Below, piece by piece: positions 8,992 through 17,200 of a DNA stretch of 42,609 bases (its first letter is position 1; the number at the start of each line of letters is the position of its first letter). Origin of the DNA: JBBQSU01 sp038234815 (lineage in GTDB: Bacteria; Planctomycetota; Phycisphaerae; Tepidisphaerales; Tepidisphaeraceae); the NCBI GenBank assembly GCA_038234815.1, contig JBBQSU010000010.1:1-42609 (forward strand), in the 5' to 3' direction. The notes under the pieces were generated by a model. It searched no databases, was not told the origin of the DNA, and worked only from the letters and a program-made list of their open reading frames with translations. Made by a program: the position numbers and the translations under genes.

Positions 8992-9744
8992 ATGCGACAA
9001 GCGATTTTTGCCCTGATCGTGCTGATCCTCGGCCAGTGTGCGCTTGCCCAATCGCGCCCGCCTGCTACGGCGCCATCCAAACCCGCCGATCTTCCTGCGG
9101 TCAATTTCAACGCCATCGCATTCAAGGATGCCGTCGAATTTTTCGCCGATGTTTCCGGCGCTAATATCACTGTCAATTGGCGAGCCTTGGAAAAAGCCAA
9201 CGTCCGGCCGGACACGCCCGTCACCATGAAGATCGGCGGGGTAACCTTCCGCAAAGCCCTCGACATGCTCCTCCGGCAGGCAGGCGGCGGCGTCCCGCTC
9301 ACCTATACCATTGACGAAGGCGTTCTCGAAATCACCACCCAGGAAACCGAAGACGCAAAGCTGGTCACCCGCGTGTATGGTATTCAGGATTTGCTCTTCG
9401 AGGCGGAGGATTTTTCCGGCGCCCCACAACTTAGTCTTTCCAGCACCGGCAGTTCCGGCGGGGGGCGCTCGGCCCGGTCCGGCGGAAGTGGTGGCAGCGG
9501 CGGCGGTGGAAGTGGCGGCAACACTGGACTTTTCGGCAATACCAATGGCAACACCAATTCCCCCGGCAGCGACGGAAAAAGCTTGTCCCAAAAAGAGCGC
9601 GCTGACGAAATCATCAAGATGATCACCACCTCCATTCGACCGGAGATATGGGTCGAAAACGGCGGGACCAGCAAGATCAGCTTCTATCGAGGCAACTTGA
9701 TCGTCACCGCCCCGGCCAGCGTGCATCGTCAAATTGGTGGGTAA
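8992..9744 (+). CDS. Exported protein with secretin/STN-like N-terminal domain and Gly/Ser-rich linker
   Basis: The 250-residue product begins with a clear signal peptide (MRQAIFALIVLILGQCALA/Q). Residues ~40-120 read VNFNAIAFKDAVEFFADVSGANITVNWRALEKANV...VTMKIGGVTFRKALDMLLRQ, with the pattern of STN/secretin N0-type short domains, which bind partners in outer-membrane secretion or TonB systems. A Gly/Ser/Asn-rich low-complexity stretch (~150-195) then leads to a short C-terminal block ending ISFYRGNLIVTAPASVHRQIGG, resembling the strand that precedes a secretin core. No secretin pore domain follows, so it stops before the barrel. The start at 8992 is fixed by AAAGGAG six bases upstream. It lies between tatA and proC. 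Function unknown; a partner of a type II-like system is inference. Confidence 0.7.
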   Translation: MRQAIFALIVLILGQCALAQSRPPATAPSKPADLPAVNFNAIAFKDAVEFFADVSGANITVNWRALEKANVRPDTPVTMKIGGVTFRKALDMLLRQAGGGVPLTYTIDEGVLEITTQETEDAKLVTRVYGIQDLLFEAEDFSGAPQLSLSSTGSSGGGRSARSGGSGGSGGGGSGGNTGLFGNTNGNTNSPGSDGKSLSQKERADEIIKMITTSIRPEIWVENGGTSKISFYRGNLIVTAPASVHRQIGG

Positions 9745-9779
9745 TTTTTTCATCATCATTCCAGGTCGAAAGCACGAGT

Positions 9780-10589
9780 ATGGACTTCGAACTAGGCGTT
9801 GTGGGCGCGGGCAATATGGCCGAGGCAATCGCCCGCGGGGTGATTGCCGCCAAGGTGATGCCACCGACCGCGATCATCGCATCGGACGTGTCGGCCGAGC
9901 GCCGTGCGGTGTTTCAGGCGATGGGCGTGAATACCACCGAAGACAACGCCGAACTGGCCCGACGATCGCCGACGATCCTTCTCAGCGTCAAACCGCAGCA
10001 GATGGCCAGCGTGCTGGCGGCCATCGCCCCCGCCCTTCATCCCCGCACGCTCGTCATTTCCATCGCTGCCGGCATTAGCACGCGCTTTATCGAAAACGCC
10101 TTGGGCAGCACCGCTCAATGGCGCGTTATTCGCACGATGCCCAATACGCCCATGCTCGTCGGCGAGGGCATGGTTGGCCTGTGCGCCGGTGCCCACGCCA
10201 CCGCCGATGACATCGCCCAGGCTCGGGCCATCTTCCAGTCCGCCGCCACCGTCTTGCAGGTGGATGAAAGCAAGATCGATGCCGTGACTGCCATCAGCGG
10301 ATCGGGGCCGGCCTATTTTTTCTATCTCGTCGAGCAGATGATCCGGGCCGGACAGGAACTGGGCCTGACCGAGCACGAGGCCCGCACGCTCGCAGTCAAA
10401 ACGGCCTCCGGGGCTGCCCGAATGCTCCTGACCTCTTCCGATTCCCCGCAGGAGCTGCGCCGCAAAGTCACCAGCCCCGGCGGAACCACGCACGCGGCCG
10501 TCTCCCACCTCGATGGCGCGCAGGTGGGAAACCACCTTGTCGAAGCCTTCAAATCCGCAGCGCGTCGCAGCAAAGAACTCGGCCAGTAA
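9780..10589 (+). CDS. proC: Pyrroline-5-carboxylate reductase
   Basis: ProC performs the last step of proline synthesis, reducing 1-pyrroline-5-carboxylate with NADPH. The 269-residue length is typical. The Rossmann start LGVVGAGNMAEAIARGV carries GxGxMA, then VKPQQM, ISIAAGIS, RTMPNTPMLVGEGM and the C-terminal signature block AVTAISGSGPAYFFYLVEQM, ending with the substrate-binding LRRKVTSPGGTTHAAVSHL. ATG 9780 begins the domain exactly; a longer frame to 9648 runs inside the previous gene and is not supported. The gap to the previous gene is 35 bases, so co-transcription is likely. Confidence 0.96.
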   Translation: MDFELGVVGAGNMAEAIARGVIAAKVMPPTAIIASDVSAERRAVFQAMGVNTTEDNAELARRSPTILLSVKPQQMASVLAAIAPALHPRTLVISIAAGISTRFIENALGSTAQWRVIRTMPNTPMLVGEGMVGLCAGAHATADDIAQARAIFQSAATVLQVDESKIDAVTAISGSGPAYFFYLVEQMIRAGQELGLTEHEARTLAVKTASGAARMLLTSSDSPQELRRKVTSPGGTTHAAVSHLDGAQVGNHLVEAFKSAARRSKELGQ

Positions 10590-10663
10590 GCCAGTGACAC
10601 CTGCGGGCAATGGATCTCGCCCCGCTGCTGCTGCGCAATTTTCCTTCCGCCGGCCACGGTTGT

Positions 10664-11752
10664 TTATCGTTGCACGCGCGCCGATCCGCCTTTGGCAAAC
10701 GCCTCAACTTCTTCAACCCGCGCCATCGTCACGTCGCCCGGGAATGTCGTCAGCAGCGCGCCATGCGCCCAACCCAGCCGCAGCGCCTCCTCCGGACTGC
10801 GACCGCTTATCAGCCCGTAGATCAGCCCCGCGGCAAAACCATCACCCCCGCCGATACGGTCGATCACGTCCAGCGCGCACGTCGGGCTGACAAACCGCTT
10901 GCCTTCCATCCACAGCACCGCGCCCCAGTCGTGCCGGTTGGTGGTATGCACTTCGCGCAACGTCGTCGCCACTGCTTTCACATTCGGAAACTGCTTGACG
11001 ATGTTGTCGATCATTCCAAAAAACGTCTGCGAATCGAGTTTCGATTCTGACTTTTGCGCCACTTCCGGCCCCTTCACGCCCAGCCCTTTTTGCAGGTCTT
11101 CCTCGTTGCCCACCAGCACGTCGCAATAAGTTGCGATCTTGCGCATCACCTGCACGCCGCGCTCGGCGCCGCCCGCCGACGCCCACAGTTTGGCCCGATA
11201 GTTCAGATCAAACGACACCACCGCGCCGGCAGCCTTGGCCGCCTGCATCCCTTCGATGATAAGATCGGCAGTCGTCGTCGACAGCGAGGAAAAAATCCCG
11301 CCCGAGTGAAACCATTTCACCCCGCCGGCAAAAATCTTCGCCCAGTCAAAATCACCCGCCTTGAGCATCGCGCCGGCTTCGTTGGCCCGGTTATAAAACA
11401 CCACCGGGGCGCGCACGCCGGCCCCGCGATCGCTGTAGACCGTGGCGATGTTCGGCCCACGCACGCCGTCATGCTCGAACATCTTGAAAAACGGCCGCAC
11501 GCCCGTCTCACGAATCCGCGACTGCACCAGCTCCCCGATCGGATATTTCACCATCGCGGTGGCAATGCCCGTCTTCAGACCGAAGCAGTCGGCCAGGTTT
11601 GCAGCGACGTTGTACTCGCCGCCGGAAACATGAATCTCCAGCGACCTTGCCTTGCGAAAAGGAATGATCCCCGGGTCCAGCCGATGCACCACCGCACCGA
11701 GCGCCAGCAAATCCAGTTCGCACGCATCCTGACGAATGTTCAAACCGCTCAT
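10664..11752 (-). CDS. PfkB-family sugar kinase, 2-dehydro-3-deoxygluconokinase-like
   Basis: A ribokinase/PfkB-type kinase of 362 residues. The N-terminal substrate region has HVSGGEYNVAANLADCFGLKTGIATAM (GGxxxN), the middle has VSFDLNYRAKLWAS (DxNxR), as in KDG and 5-dehydro-2-deoxygluconate kinases, and the C-terminal signature DVIDRIGGGDGFAAGLIYGL holds the catalytic Asp in GGGD. KDG kinase phosphorylates 2-keto-3-deoxygluconate from uronate or galacturonate breakdown. The family match is strong, the substrate less certain. The ATG has GAGG about six bases upstream. Its start overlaps the stop of the upstream ORF by four bases (ATGA), yet a promoter-like element lies at 11801-11829, so it may have its own transcript. 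Confidence 0.9.
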   Translation of the reverse strand: MSGLNIRQDACELDLLALGAVVHRLDPGIIPFRKARSLEIHVSGGEYNVAANLADCFGLKTGIATAMVKYPIGELVQSRIRETGVRPFFKMFEHDGVRGPNIATVYSDRGAGVRAPVVFYNRANEAGAMLKAGDFDWAKIFAGGVKWFHSGGIFSSLSTTTADLIIEGMQAAKAAGAVVSFDLNYRAKLWASAGGAERGVQVMRKIATYCDVLVGNEEDLQKGLGVKGPEVAQKSESKLDSQTFFGMIDNIVKQFPNVKAVATTLREVHTTNRHDWGAVLWMEGKRFVSPTCALDVIDRIGGGDGFAAGLIYGLISGRSPEEALRLGWAHGALLTTFPGDVTMARVEEVEAFAKGGSARVQR

Positions 11753-12321
11753 TTAAAACCTCGGCCTTTCAAGAACGTTTTAGTCCCACCCCACACGCAC
11801 GATATACCACAGGCAAAAATCCGCTTCAAACCCCTTCCGGGCGTCTGCCCACCCGCACGGTGCCCTTTGCCCCCACCAACCAGCGACGCGCTACCATCGC
11901 CTTTCATCTTGGGCACCACCCTATTTTCTGCGAGCAAGCGAGCCACATCGAGCCACCGACGTTGCCGGCCACTTTCCATTCCCCGGACACGCTTTCCATA
12001 ACAAGCGGCGATGCGCGGCCGAATACGTCGAAATTCGGGCAAATTTGTGTGATTCTGACAGTTTTGAGTGGAAAAAGGGGGTCCAAAGGGGGTCCCAAAG
12101 AGGTCCCCTTGGCGTCCTCCTCGGATCGCAGCGGTTTGCCGACGAGGTCCAGACCATCGCAGTTCGGGTCCGAAATTCTTGACCCCCCTCAAAGCCACAG
12201 CCGTACGCCCGGCTCCTTCGGACAACTGCCCCGGGGCGAACCCAAAACTGAGCATTAGACCCGTGGCGTAAACGCACGCGGCTAAACAGGAAATCAACGT
12301 CACCAACTGCTTGTTAGTCAT
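11749..12321 (-). CDS. Hypothetical protein with N-terminal membrane/signal segment
   Basis: I do not recognise this 190-codon ORF. Two features suggest that translation starts here: a strong Shine-Dalgarno sequence (GAGGAG) seven bases before ATG 12321, and a first segment MTNKQLVTLISCLAACVYATGLMLSFGFA that forms a basic start plus one hydrophobic helix. After ~residue 40 the composition turns to Arg, Gly and Pro with no visible domain, which looks more like non-coding sequence read through than a folded protein. The stop overlaps the kinase start as ATGA, a usual coupling arrangement but possibly accidental. The real gene may be short or broken by a frameshift. Two strong inverted repeats lie upstream. 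Confidence is moderate for the start and low for the body. Confidence 0.4.
   Translation of the reverse strand: MTNKQLVTLISCLAACVYATGLMLSFGFAPGQLSEGAGRTAVALRGVKNFGPELRWSGPRRQTAAIRGGRQGDLFGTPFGPPFSTQNCQNHTNLPEFRRIRPRIAACYGKRVRGMESGRQRRWLDVARLLAENRVVPKMKGDGSASLVGGGKGHRAGGQTPGRGLKRIFACGISCVWGGTKTFLKGRGFK
11801..11829 (-). promoter_or_regulatory. Candidate sigma-70-type promoter for the PfkB-family kinase
   Basis: On the minus strand, TTGAAG (11829-11824) is followed after 17 bases by TATATC (11806-11801), each matching four of six consensus positions. The predicted transcript start would be near 11794, leaving a leader of about 40 bases to the ATG at 11752. It lies inside the C-terminal part of the doubtful 190-codon ORF, which argues either that this ORF is not real to its end or that the kinase has an internal promoter. 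The evidence is pattern matching only. Confidence 0.35.
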
Positions 12322-12349
12322 AACTATACTCCTCTACCCAGAGGGCAGG

Positions 12350-12381
12350 AGTTGCGCGAATGGGCGCTATTTCGCGCAACT
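12350..12381. repeat. Perfect 11-bp inverted repeat with TTCGCGCAA core
   Basis: AGTTGCGCGAA (12350-12360) is the exact reverse complement of TTCGCGCAACT (12371-12381), with a 10-base loop. It sits about 30-60 bases upstream of the ATG at 12321 on the minus strand. No T-tract follows, so a regulator-binding operator or a structured leader is more likely than a terminator. The core TTCGCGCA recurs at 12485, 14033 and 18105. Confidence 0.65.
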
Positions 12382-12462
12382 TGGAGTGCTCCAAAATCGA
12401 CTTAAGCCACTGCGGATTCAGGACTTGTAAAAAATAAAATATTTTTTGAAAAGGCTCAAATC

Positions 12463-12496
12463 TTGGTGCGCTTTTTGGCGCCAATTCGCGCACCAA
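12463..12496. repeat. 9-bp inverted repeat TTGGTGCGC...GCGCACCAA enclosing a palindrome
   Basis: TTGGTGCGC (12463-12471) pairs exactly with GCGCACCAA (12488-12496). The 16-base centre contains TTGGCGCCAA (12475-12484), itself a perfect 10-bp palindrome. The right arm TTCGCGCACCAA (12485-12496) is identical, over 12 bases, to 18105-18116, where the same arm again forms an inverted repeat. The position in a divergent promoter region suggests an operator. Confidence 0.65.
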
Positions 12497-12842
12497 TCGG
12501 TTACGCAGCCCCAACTCGATGGCCCGGGCGTCGCGCTTGCTGCGGTGCTATCGCCCCGTCCCGGCGGTCCCGCTCGCAGAGGGGATCGCCCGATCATGGG
12601 GGCCACCGCTTGCACCTCAGATTTCCAGGTGACTTTTGGTGATTCGCCATAGGTCGTCGAATTCGTTTGGAGGATAGGGCAACACGTGCTGCGGCATTGG
12701 GTGGTTCCGATGGGTTTCTGTCGTTATGCTAATTCCAGAATGTGCTAAGGTCGGCGGACCAGGCGTTACACGATTGAAACATGGATAAACCCAGACATCC
12801 TTCCGCCGCCACCGATGCGATTCATCCGAGATTGGACCTTTT

Positions 12843-13934
12843 ATGAAACGAAGCCCCGACGTGAACACATGGACCGCTGTCCGGGCTAACGCCTGGTATC
12901 AGAAACTTCCCTGGCTGGTGGGGTGCAATTACACCCCGAGGACTGCGATCAATCAACTGGAGATGTGGCAGCAGGAGACGTTTGACCCCGCGACGATCGA
13001 CCAGGAACTGGGCTGGGCAAAAAGCGTGGGGATGAACGGCCTGCGGGTTTTCCTGCATGACCTCTGCTGGCAACAGGACCGCGTGGGATTTCTTGGTCGC
13101 ATCGAGCGTTTTCTGGATATCGCGGATCGACATCGCATGGGCACGATGTTTGTCTTTTTTGATTCCGTCTGGCACCCGTTTCCACGGGCTGGCCGGCAGC
13201 CCGAACCCGAGCCTGGGGTTCACAACAGCGGCTGGGTGCAATCGCCGGGTGTGGAAATTCTGCGAGATGTTGCGGCTTTCGACCGGCTTGAAGAATACGT
13301 TCGGGGAGTTGTGCGGCATTTCCGAACGGACCAGCGCGTCCACGCCTGGGACATCTGGAACGAACCGGACAACAATAATCCTTCCTCGCGGGGTTGCCGT
13401 GATATCCCGAATAAAGCCGAAGTGGTGCAACCGCTAATCGAGCGGGCATTCGGCTGGGCGCGTTCAGCGCGGCCGACGCAGCCGCTGACCAGTGGCATCT
13501 GGATGGGGGACTGGTCTTGTGAAGACACCCTCAAACCACACGAGCGCACCCAACTGATCCATTCGGACGTCATCAGCTTTCACTGCTACGGATCGCCGAA
13601 TCAGATAGCGGCGAAGGTGGAGCAACTTAAGCGATACGGCCGCCCGTTGCTCTGCACCGAATACATGGCCCGCGGAATGGGCAGCACCCTCGCCGGCATC
13701 CTTCCGGGTTTGAAAGAGCATCACGTGGGTGCGTACCAATGGGGGCTAGTGAAGGGAAAAACTCAATGCCACATCCCTTGGGATTCGTGGCAGAGGCCTT
13801 ATGTCACGGGCGAGCCTGAGCCGTGGCACCACGACATTTTTCGTGAGGACGGCACGCCGTATGATCCGGCGGACATTCAGGCCTTGAAGAAAGCCACGCA
13901 ACGACGTGGGCAACGCACTGTCCAACACCGATAG
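12843..13934 (+). CDS. Glycoside hydrolase, clan GH-A type (cellulase/xylanase-like)
   Basis: A 363-residue (beta/alpha)8 barrel hydrolase without a signal peptide, so probably cytoplasmic. Family landmarks: WLVGCNYTPRTAINQLEMWQ at the first strand, ELGWAKSVGMNGLRVFLHDL (strand 2), VHAWDIWNEPDNN (the Glu of NEP is the acid/base), VISFHCYG (strand 6) and RPLLCTEYMARG, whose Glu fits the nucleophile. AYQWGLVKGKTQ at strand 8 has the usual aromatic. These are features of GH5-like clan A enzymes that cleave beta-glycosides; substrate unknown. The ATG at 12843 lacks a good ribosome-binding site. It stands alone on its strand, between the repeat-rich intergenic region and a bidirectional hairpin, opposite the large surface protein. 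Confidence 0.85.
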   Translation: MKRSPDVNTWTAVRANAWYQKLPWLVGCNYTPRTAINQLEMWQQETFDPATIDQELGWAKSVGMNGLRVFLHDLCWQQDRVGFLGRIERFLDIADRHRMGTMFVFFDSVWHPFPRAGRQPEPEPGVHNSGWVQSPGVEILRDVAAFDRLEEYVRGVVRHFRTDQRVHAWDIWNEPDNNNPSSRGCRDIPNKAEVVQPLIERAFGWARSARPTQPLTSGIWMGDWSCEDTLKPHERTQLIHSDVISFHCYGSPNQIAAKVEQLKRYGRPLLCTEYMARGMGSTLAGILPGLKEHHVGAYQWGLVKGKTQCHIPWDSWQRPYVTGEPEPWHHDIFREDGTPYDPADIQALKKATQRRGQRTVQHR

Positions 13935-14140
13935 CGAGCCTTTACAACGAATGCCGCTTTGGCCACGGAATCAGGTCGAACACGTTCGCAAGAACCAGCG
14001 TCGTATAGGTCATGGCACTATTGCGGATTGAATTCGCGCACGGAATTGAGGCGGCTACCCATGACCGGGGTGCGCGACTATCCCCCCCACTTGTCGGGCT
14101 GATCCTTCGGACGGGTTTTCCCCGGGCAGATTGCTAACGC

Positions 14141-14172
14141 TCCGGGCCGACGATTTTCATCGTCGGCCCGGA
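14141..14172. terminator. Hairpin with perfect 14-bp stem between convergent genes
   Basis: TCCGGGCCGACGAT (14141-14154) and its exact reverse complement (14159-14172) enclose the tetraloop TTTC. The stem is GC-rich and lies between the stop of the glycoside hydrolase (13934, +) and the stop of the large surface protein (14222, -), the normal place for a shared terminator. Only a short T-containing stretch follows on the plus strand, and none on the minus strand, so it is not a textbook rho-independent terminator but can stop or protect both transcripts. Confidence 0.7.
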
Positions 14173-14221
14173 TTTACTCTGGCCCTTTCTCGTTGTCCTG
14201 TTTCCCGACGGAAACTGTAGG

Positions 14222-17200
14222 TCAGACGATCTTAATCTGAAACTGCCCGAAGGTGACGGCGGGGTCCGCGACCCTGGTGGCTGCGTAGGCATCAAACGCG
14301 GCCTGGTCGGCCAACTTGCTCCCGGACGCATTGAACACGACGTCGCCGACGGCAAATTTCACCGATCGAATCACGTCACCGGCCACTCCGCCAGAGGTGG
14401 TGGTATCGACCGCGCCCAGGGAAACGCCGCTGAGAGTCTGCGCCATGATGCGGGAGTTGGAGAACTGTGTTCCGGTCTTGCCCGTGAGCCGCACGGACGC
14501 GATTTTCTTCGTGCCGATGTCGGCCAAGCTCGCCGAAGCGATCGAAAGCCCAGGATTAACCCCGGCCGCCAGCACCGATCCGCTCATCGCCGACGCCACG
14601 ACCGAACCGATGTAGCCGTTGGACTGCACGATCGAATCAATAATGGACCCGGCCACCGACAAACTCGACAACGCAATCGTTCCGGTCGCCGGGCCAGTCA
14701 AGTCAATGTTCGCGGCGTTCAAATCGCCCGCCACGCGCAGACTTGATAGCTTCGTGGCCGTCAGATCGCCACCAAAGCTCCCGCGTACAAAAATGGATGA
14801 GACGTTGCCGTCGACCGAAATGGTTGATCCCGAAACCGCGCCGCCAACATACAGGCTCGATAGGCGTGTCGCGGACGCCGGGATACCGCTCAACATGATG
14901 TGCGCGTTGGTGAGATTGCCGCCCACACGCATGCTTGATAGCTGAGTGGCGTTGACGGTGCCTGTAAAATCTCCAGGGACGACGATCGACCCGATGCGAC
15001 CGGCGGTTACTTCAGAAGGCAGAGAGCCGGTCACGATCTTAAGCGACGATAGTTTTCCGCTGATGCCGGCGCCGAAATTGGCTCCGGCCGATCCGATGCG
15101 GATTGAGCTGGCTCCGCCGGCCACGCCCCAGAATCCGTCGGCAACGCCGCCCACAACCGCGCTACCCAGCAGCGTCTTGGAGCTGATCGACGATTCAGAC
15201 CCAATGTTCAGTCCGGCGTCAAACTCGCCGGTGATCTTCAACGCCGACAGCGCCGGCGCGCTGATGGTCTGGTTGCTGTTTTCATCGTTCACCCATTCAT
15301 TGGCCGCCAGTTTGGAAACGCGTACCGCGCTGGTTACGGTGGAATTGATGATGTTGCCAGCGGTGATGCTGACGCTCGAACCACTCTGTGCGCCGATCAA
15401 TAGCGTGGCATTTTCCATGTTGCCGATACGCAAGCTCTTCAGGCCCGGCAGATTGGCATCGCCCATCAGGTCAACACCCGGGGCCACAATCGAACCCATT
15501 GGCGACAAGCCAACGATGTCGTTGATGACGATGGGATCTGTCACCCCGCCACTGCGCTTGATAGTCAGCGCGCTCGAGGCGGTCGTATTGCTCAAATCGA
15601 TCTCGGCGGCGGTAACCCCGCCACTGACCGTGTATAGCGAACCGGCCGTCACCACCGTGCCGCTGCCTGAAAAGTAAACTGCCGCCAGCCCACGACTAAT
15701 TGTGACCGTGGCCTGCGAAGAAGGACCAGCGCTGATATCAGGCACCGCGTAAACCAGCTTACGCTTCTGTCCCGCGGTCGATCCGATTTGCACGCCGATG
15801 TTGAGGTTCACGAGCGTCGAGGACGTCGTCACGCCGTTGTTGTCGGTCACGGTATATTTGAACGAATCGCCACCCACCGTATCGGTGTTGGGCGTGTAGG
15901 TGATCGTGCCATCGGGGTTGGCGACGGCCGTTCCGCGAGCCTGGCCTTGGCCGGGCACCACGGTCACAGTTGCGTCGTTTAGGCCGGCGTTGGCATTGTC
16001 ATTGGCCAGTACGTTAATGATGACGGGGGTGTTAAAGAGCGTGTGGGCTGAATCGGCAACGGCGATCGGCGTCCCGATGATCGGATTAGTAACGACAATC
16101 GTGACCGCCGCCGGGTCCGAATGAGTTCCGCTGCTATCGCTTACGCGATAGGTAAGCGTGTCGGAGCCGGCAAAACCCGCCGCAGAGACGTAGCTGACCA
16201 AGCCCGTGCTGGGGTCGACGGTTGCGGTTCCGTGAATCGGGGGACTTATCAGTTCCACCGTGTCAGCCACCACCCCGCCGGTGTCATTGGCAACGACGTT
16301 GAAAGTCACCTGCACTGCCGTGTTGGCGTTGATGATGTCGTCATTGGCCACAGGCCCGCCCGGCGAGGCCGCAAGAATGCTCGACGGCTGCGATTCCACG
16401 CCCGGCGATGTGTTGTCCACTCCAGTCACGCGATAATAAAGTGAAACCCCCGCGGTGTTTGTTGTATCGGTAAACGTCGTGCCCGCGAGCGGCGAACCAT
16501 TGAGCTTGACGAATCCACTGTTCGGCGTGCTGGAGCGATAGACGTTATAACCACCCAGTGCCGGGAAATTCACCGCCGACCAATTCAACGTCACGGAAGT
16601 CGTCGTGTGGGTTGCGGACAGGCCTTCCGGTGCCGGCGGAGTGGTTGCCGCGCGGAGGTTCGACACAATGTAGACGTTGTCGTTGAAGTCGTAGTTAATC
16701 GTTTGCAGCACCGCGTAGTCCATCGCCATCAGATAGGTGTTGGGAATGTTATTCCCCTGCGCATCTTTGAGAGGATAGAACCGAACATGATGCCCGCCGC
16801 CCGCCGTGTTGTTGCGATCAATGTTGATCTGATCGTTGCTGTATTCGTTGTCGATGCGAAAGCCGAAGGTTCCGGCAGTCGAGAAACTCGATTGCAATGG
16901 GCTAGTCCCGCTGCCCTGGGCGTGGGGAAGCAAAGTCTGCCCTTCAGCGGCTTGCGAACTAAACAGGATATGCGAAGTCTGGTTACTAGCGCCATACCAA
17001 TAGGTGCGCACCACATTCCCCTGTGTGTGAAACCCGGCAATCTGGCGAACGGACACTGCCTTGCTCGGATCGGCTGTGGCCCAACTGTCACTATAAAGCT
17101 CTTCACCGTAAAGCGTGCGTGAGTCCAGCGGCTGGGACAAATCCACTACCGTCGGATTGCTGGCAATCTGCGTCGTGTACCCGCTCACCAGGTTAACGAT

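Larger units (their letters stand above)
12322..12842. other. Divergent intergenic region rich in inverted repeats
   Basis: These ~520 bases separate a minus-strand ORF from the plus-strand glycoside hydrolase. No gene is supported. Between 12350 and 12496 it holds three palindromic elements: an 11-bp stem (12350-12381), a TTGGAG-TG-CTCCAA hairpin (12381-12394), and a 9-bp stem enclosing a 10-bp perfect palindrome (12463-12496). An A/T-rich run lies at 12427-12448. From 12500 to 12842 nothing else stands out; there is a GC-rich part, then a lower-GC stretch before the hydrolase ATG. Confidence 0.6.

Noticed and set aside
12076..12110. Three short GGGTCC(C)AAAG-like direct copies
   Set aside because: The unit is only about ten bases, imperfect, and inside a GC-rich stretch; no evidence of function.
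14012..14026. TGGCAC...TTGC resembling a sigma-54 promoter
   Set aside because: Only two bases separate the boxes instead of the required five, so it is not a sigma-54 site.
14946..15677. Long plus-strand frame (~243 codons) opposite the LEDRRLLS protein
   Set aside because: It is antisense to a clear domain-bearing gene and has a Pro/Ala/Met-rich composition typical of a shadow frame; no family similarity.
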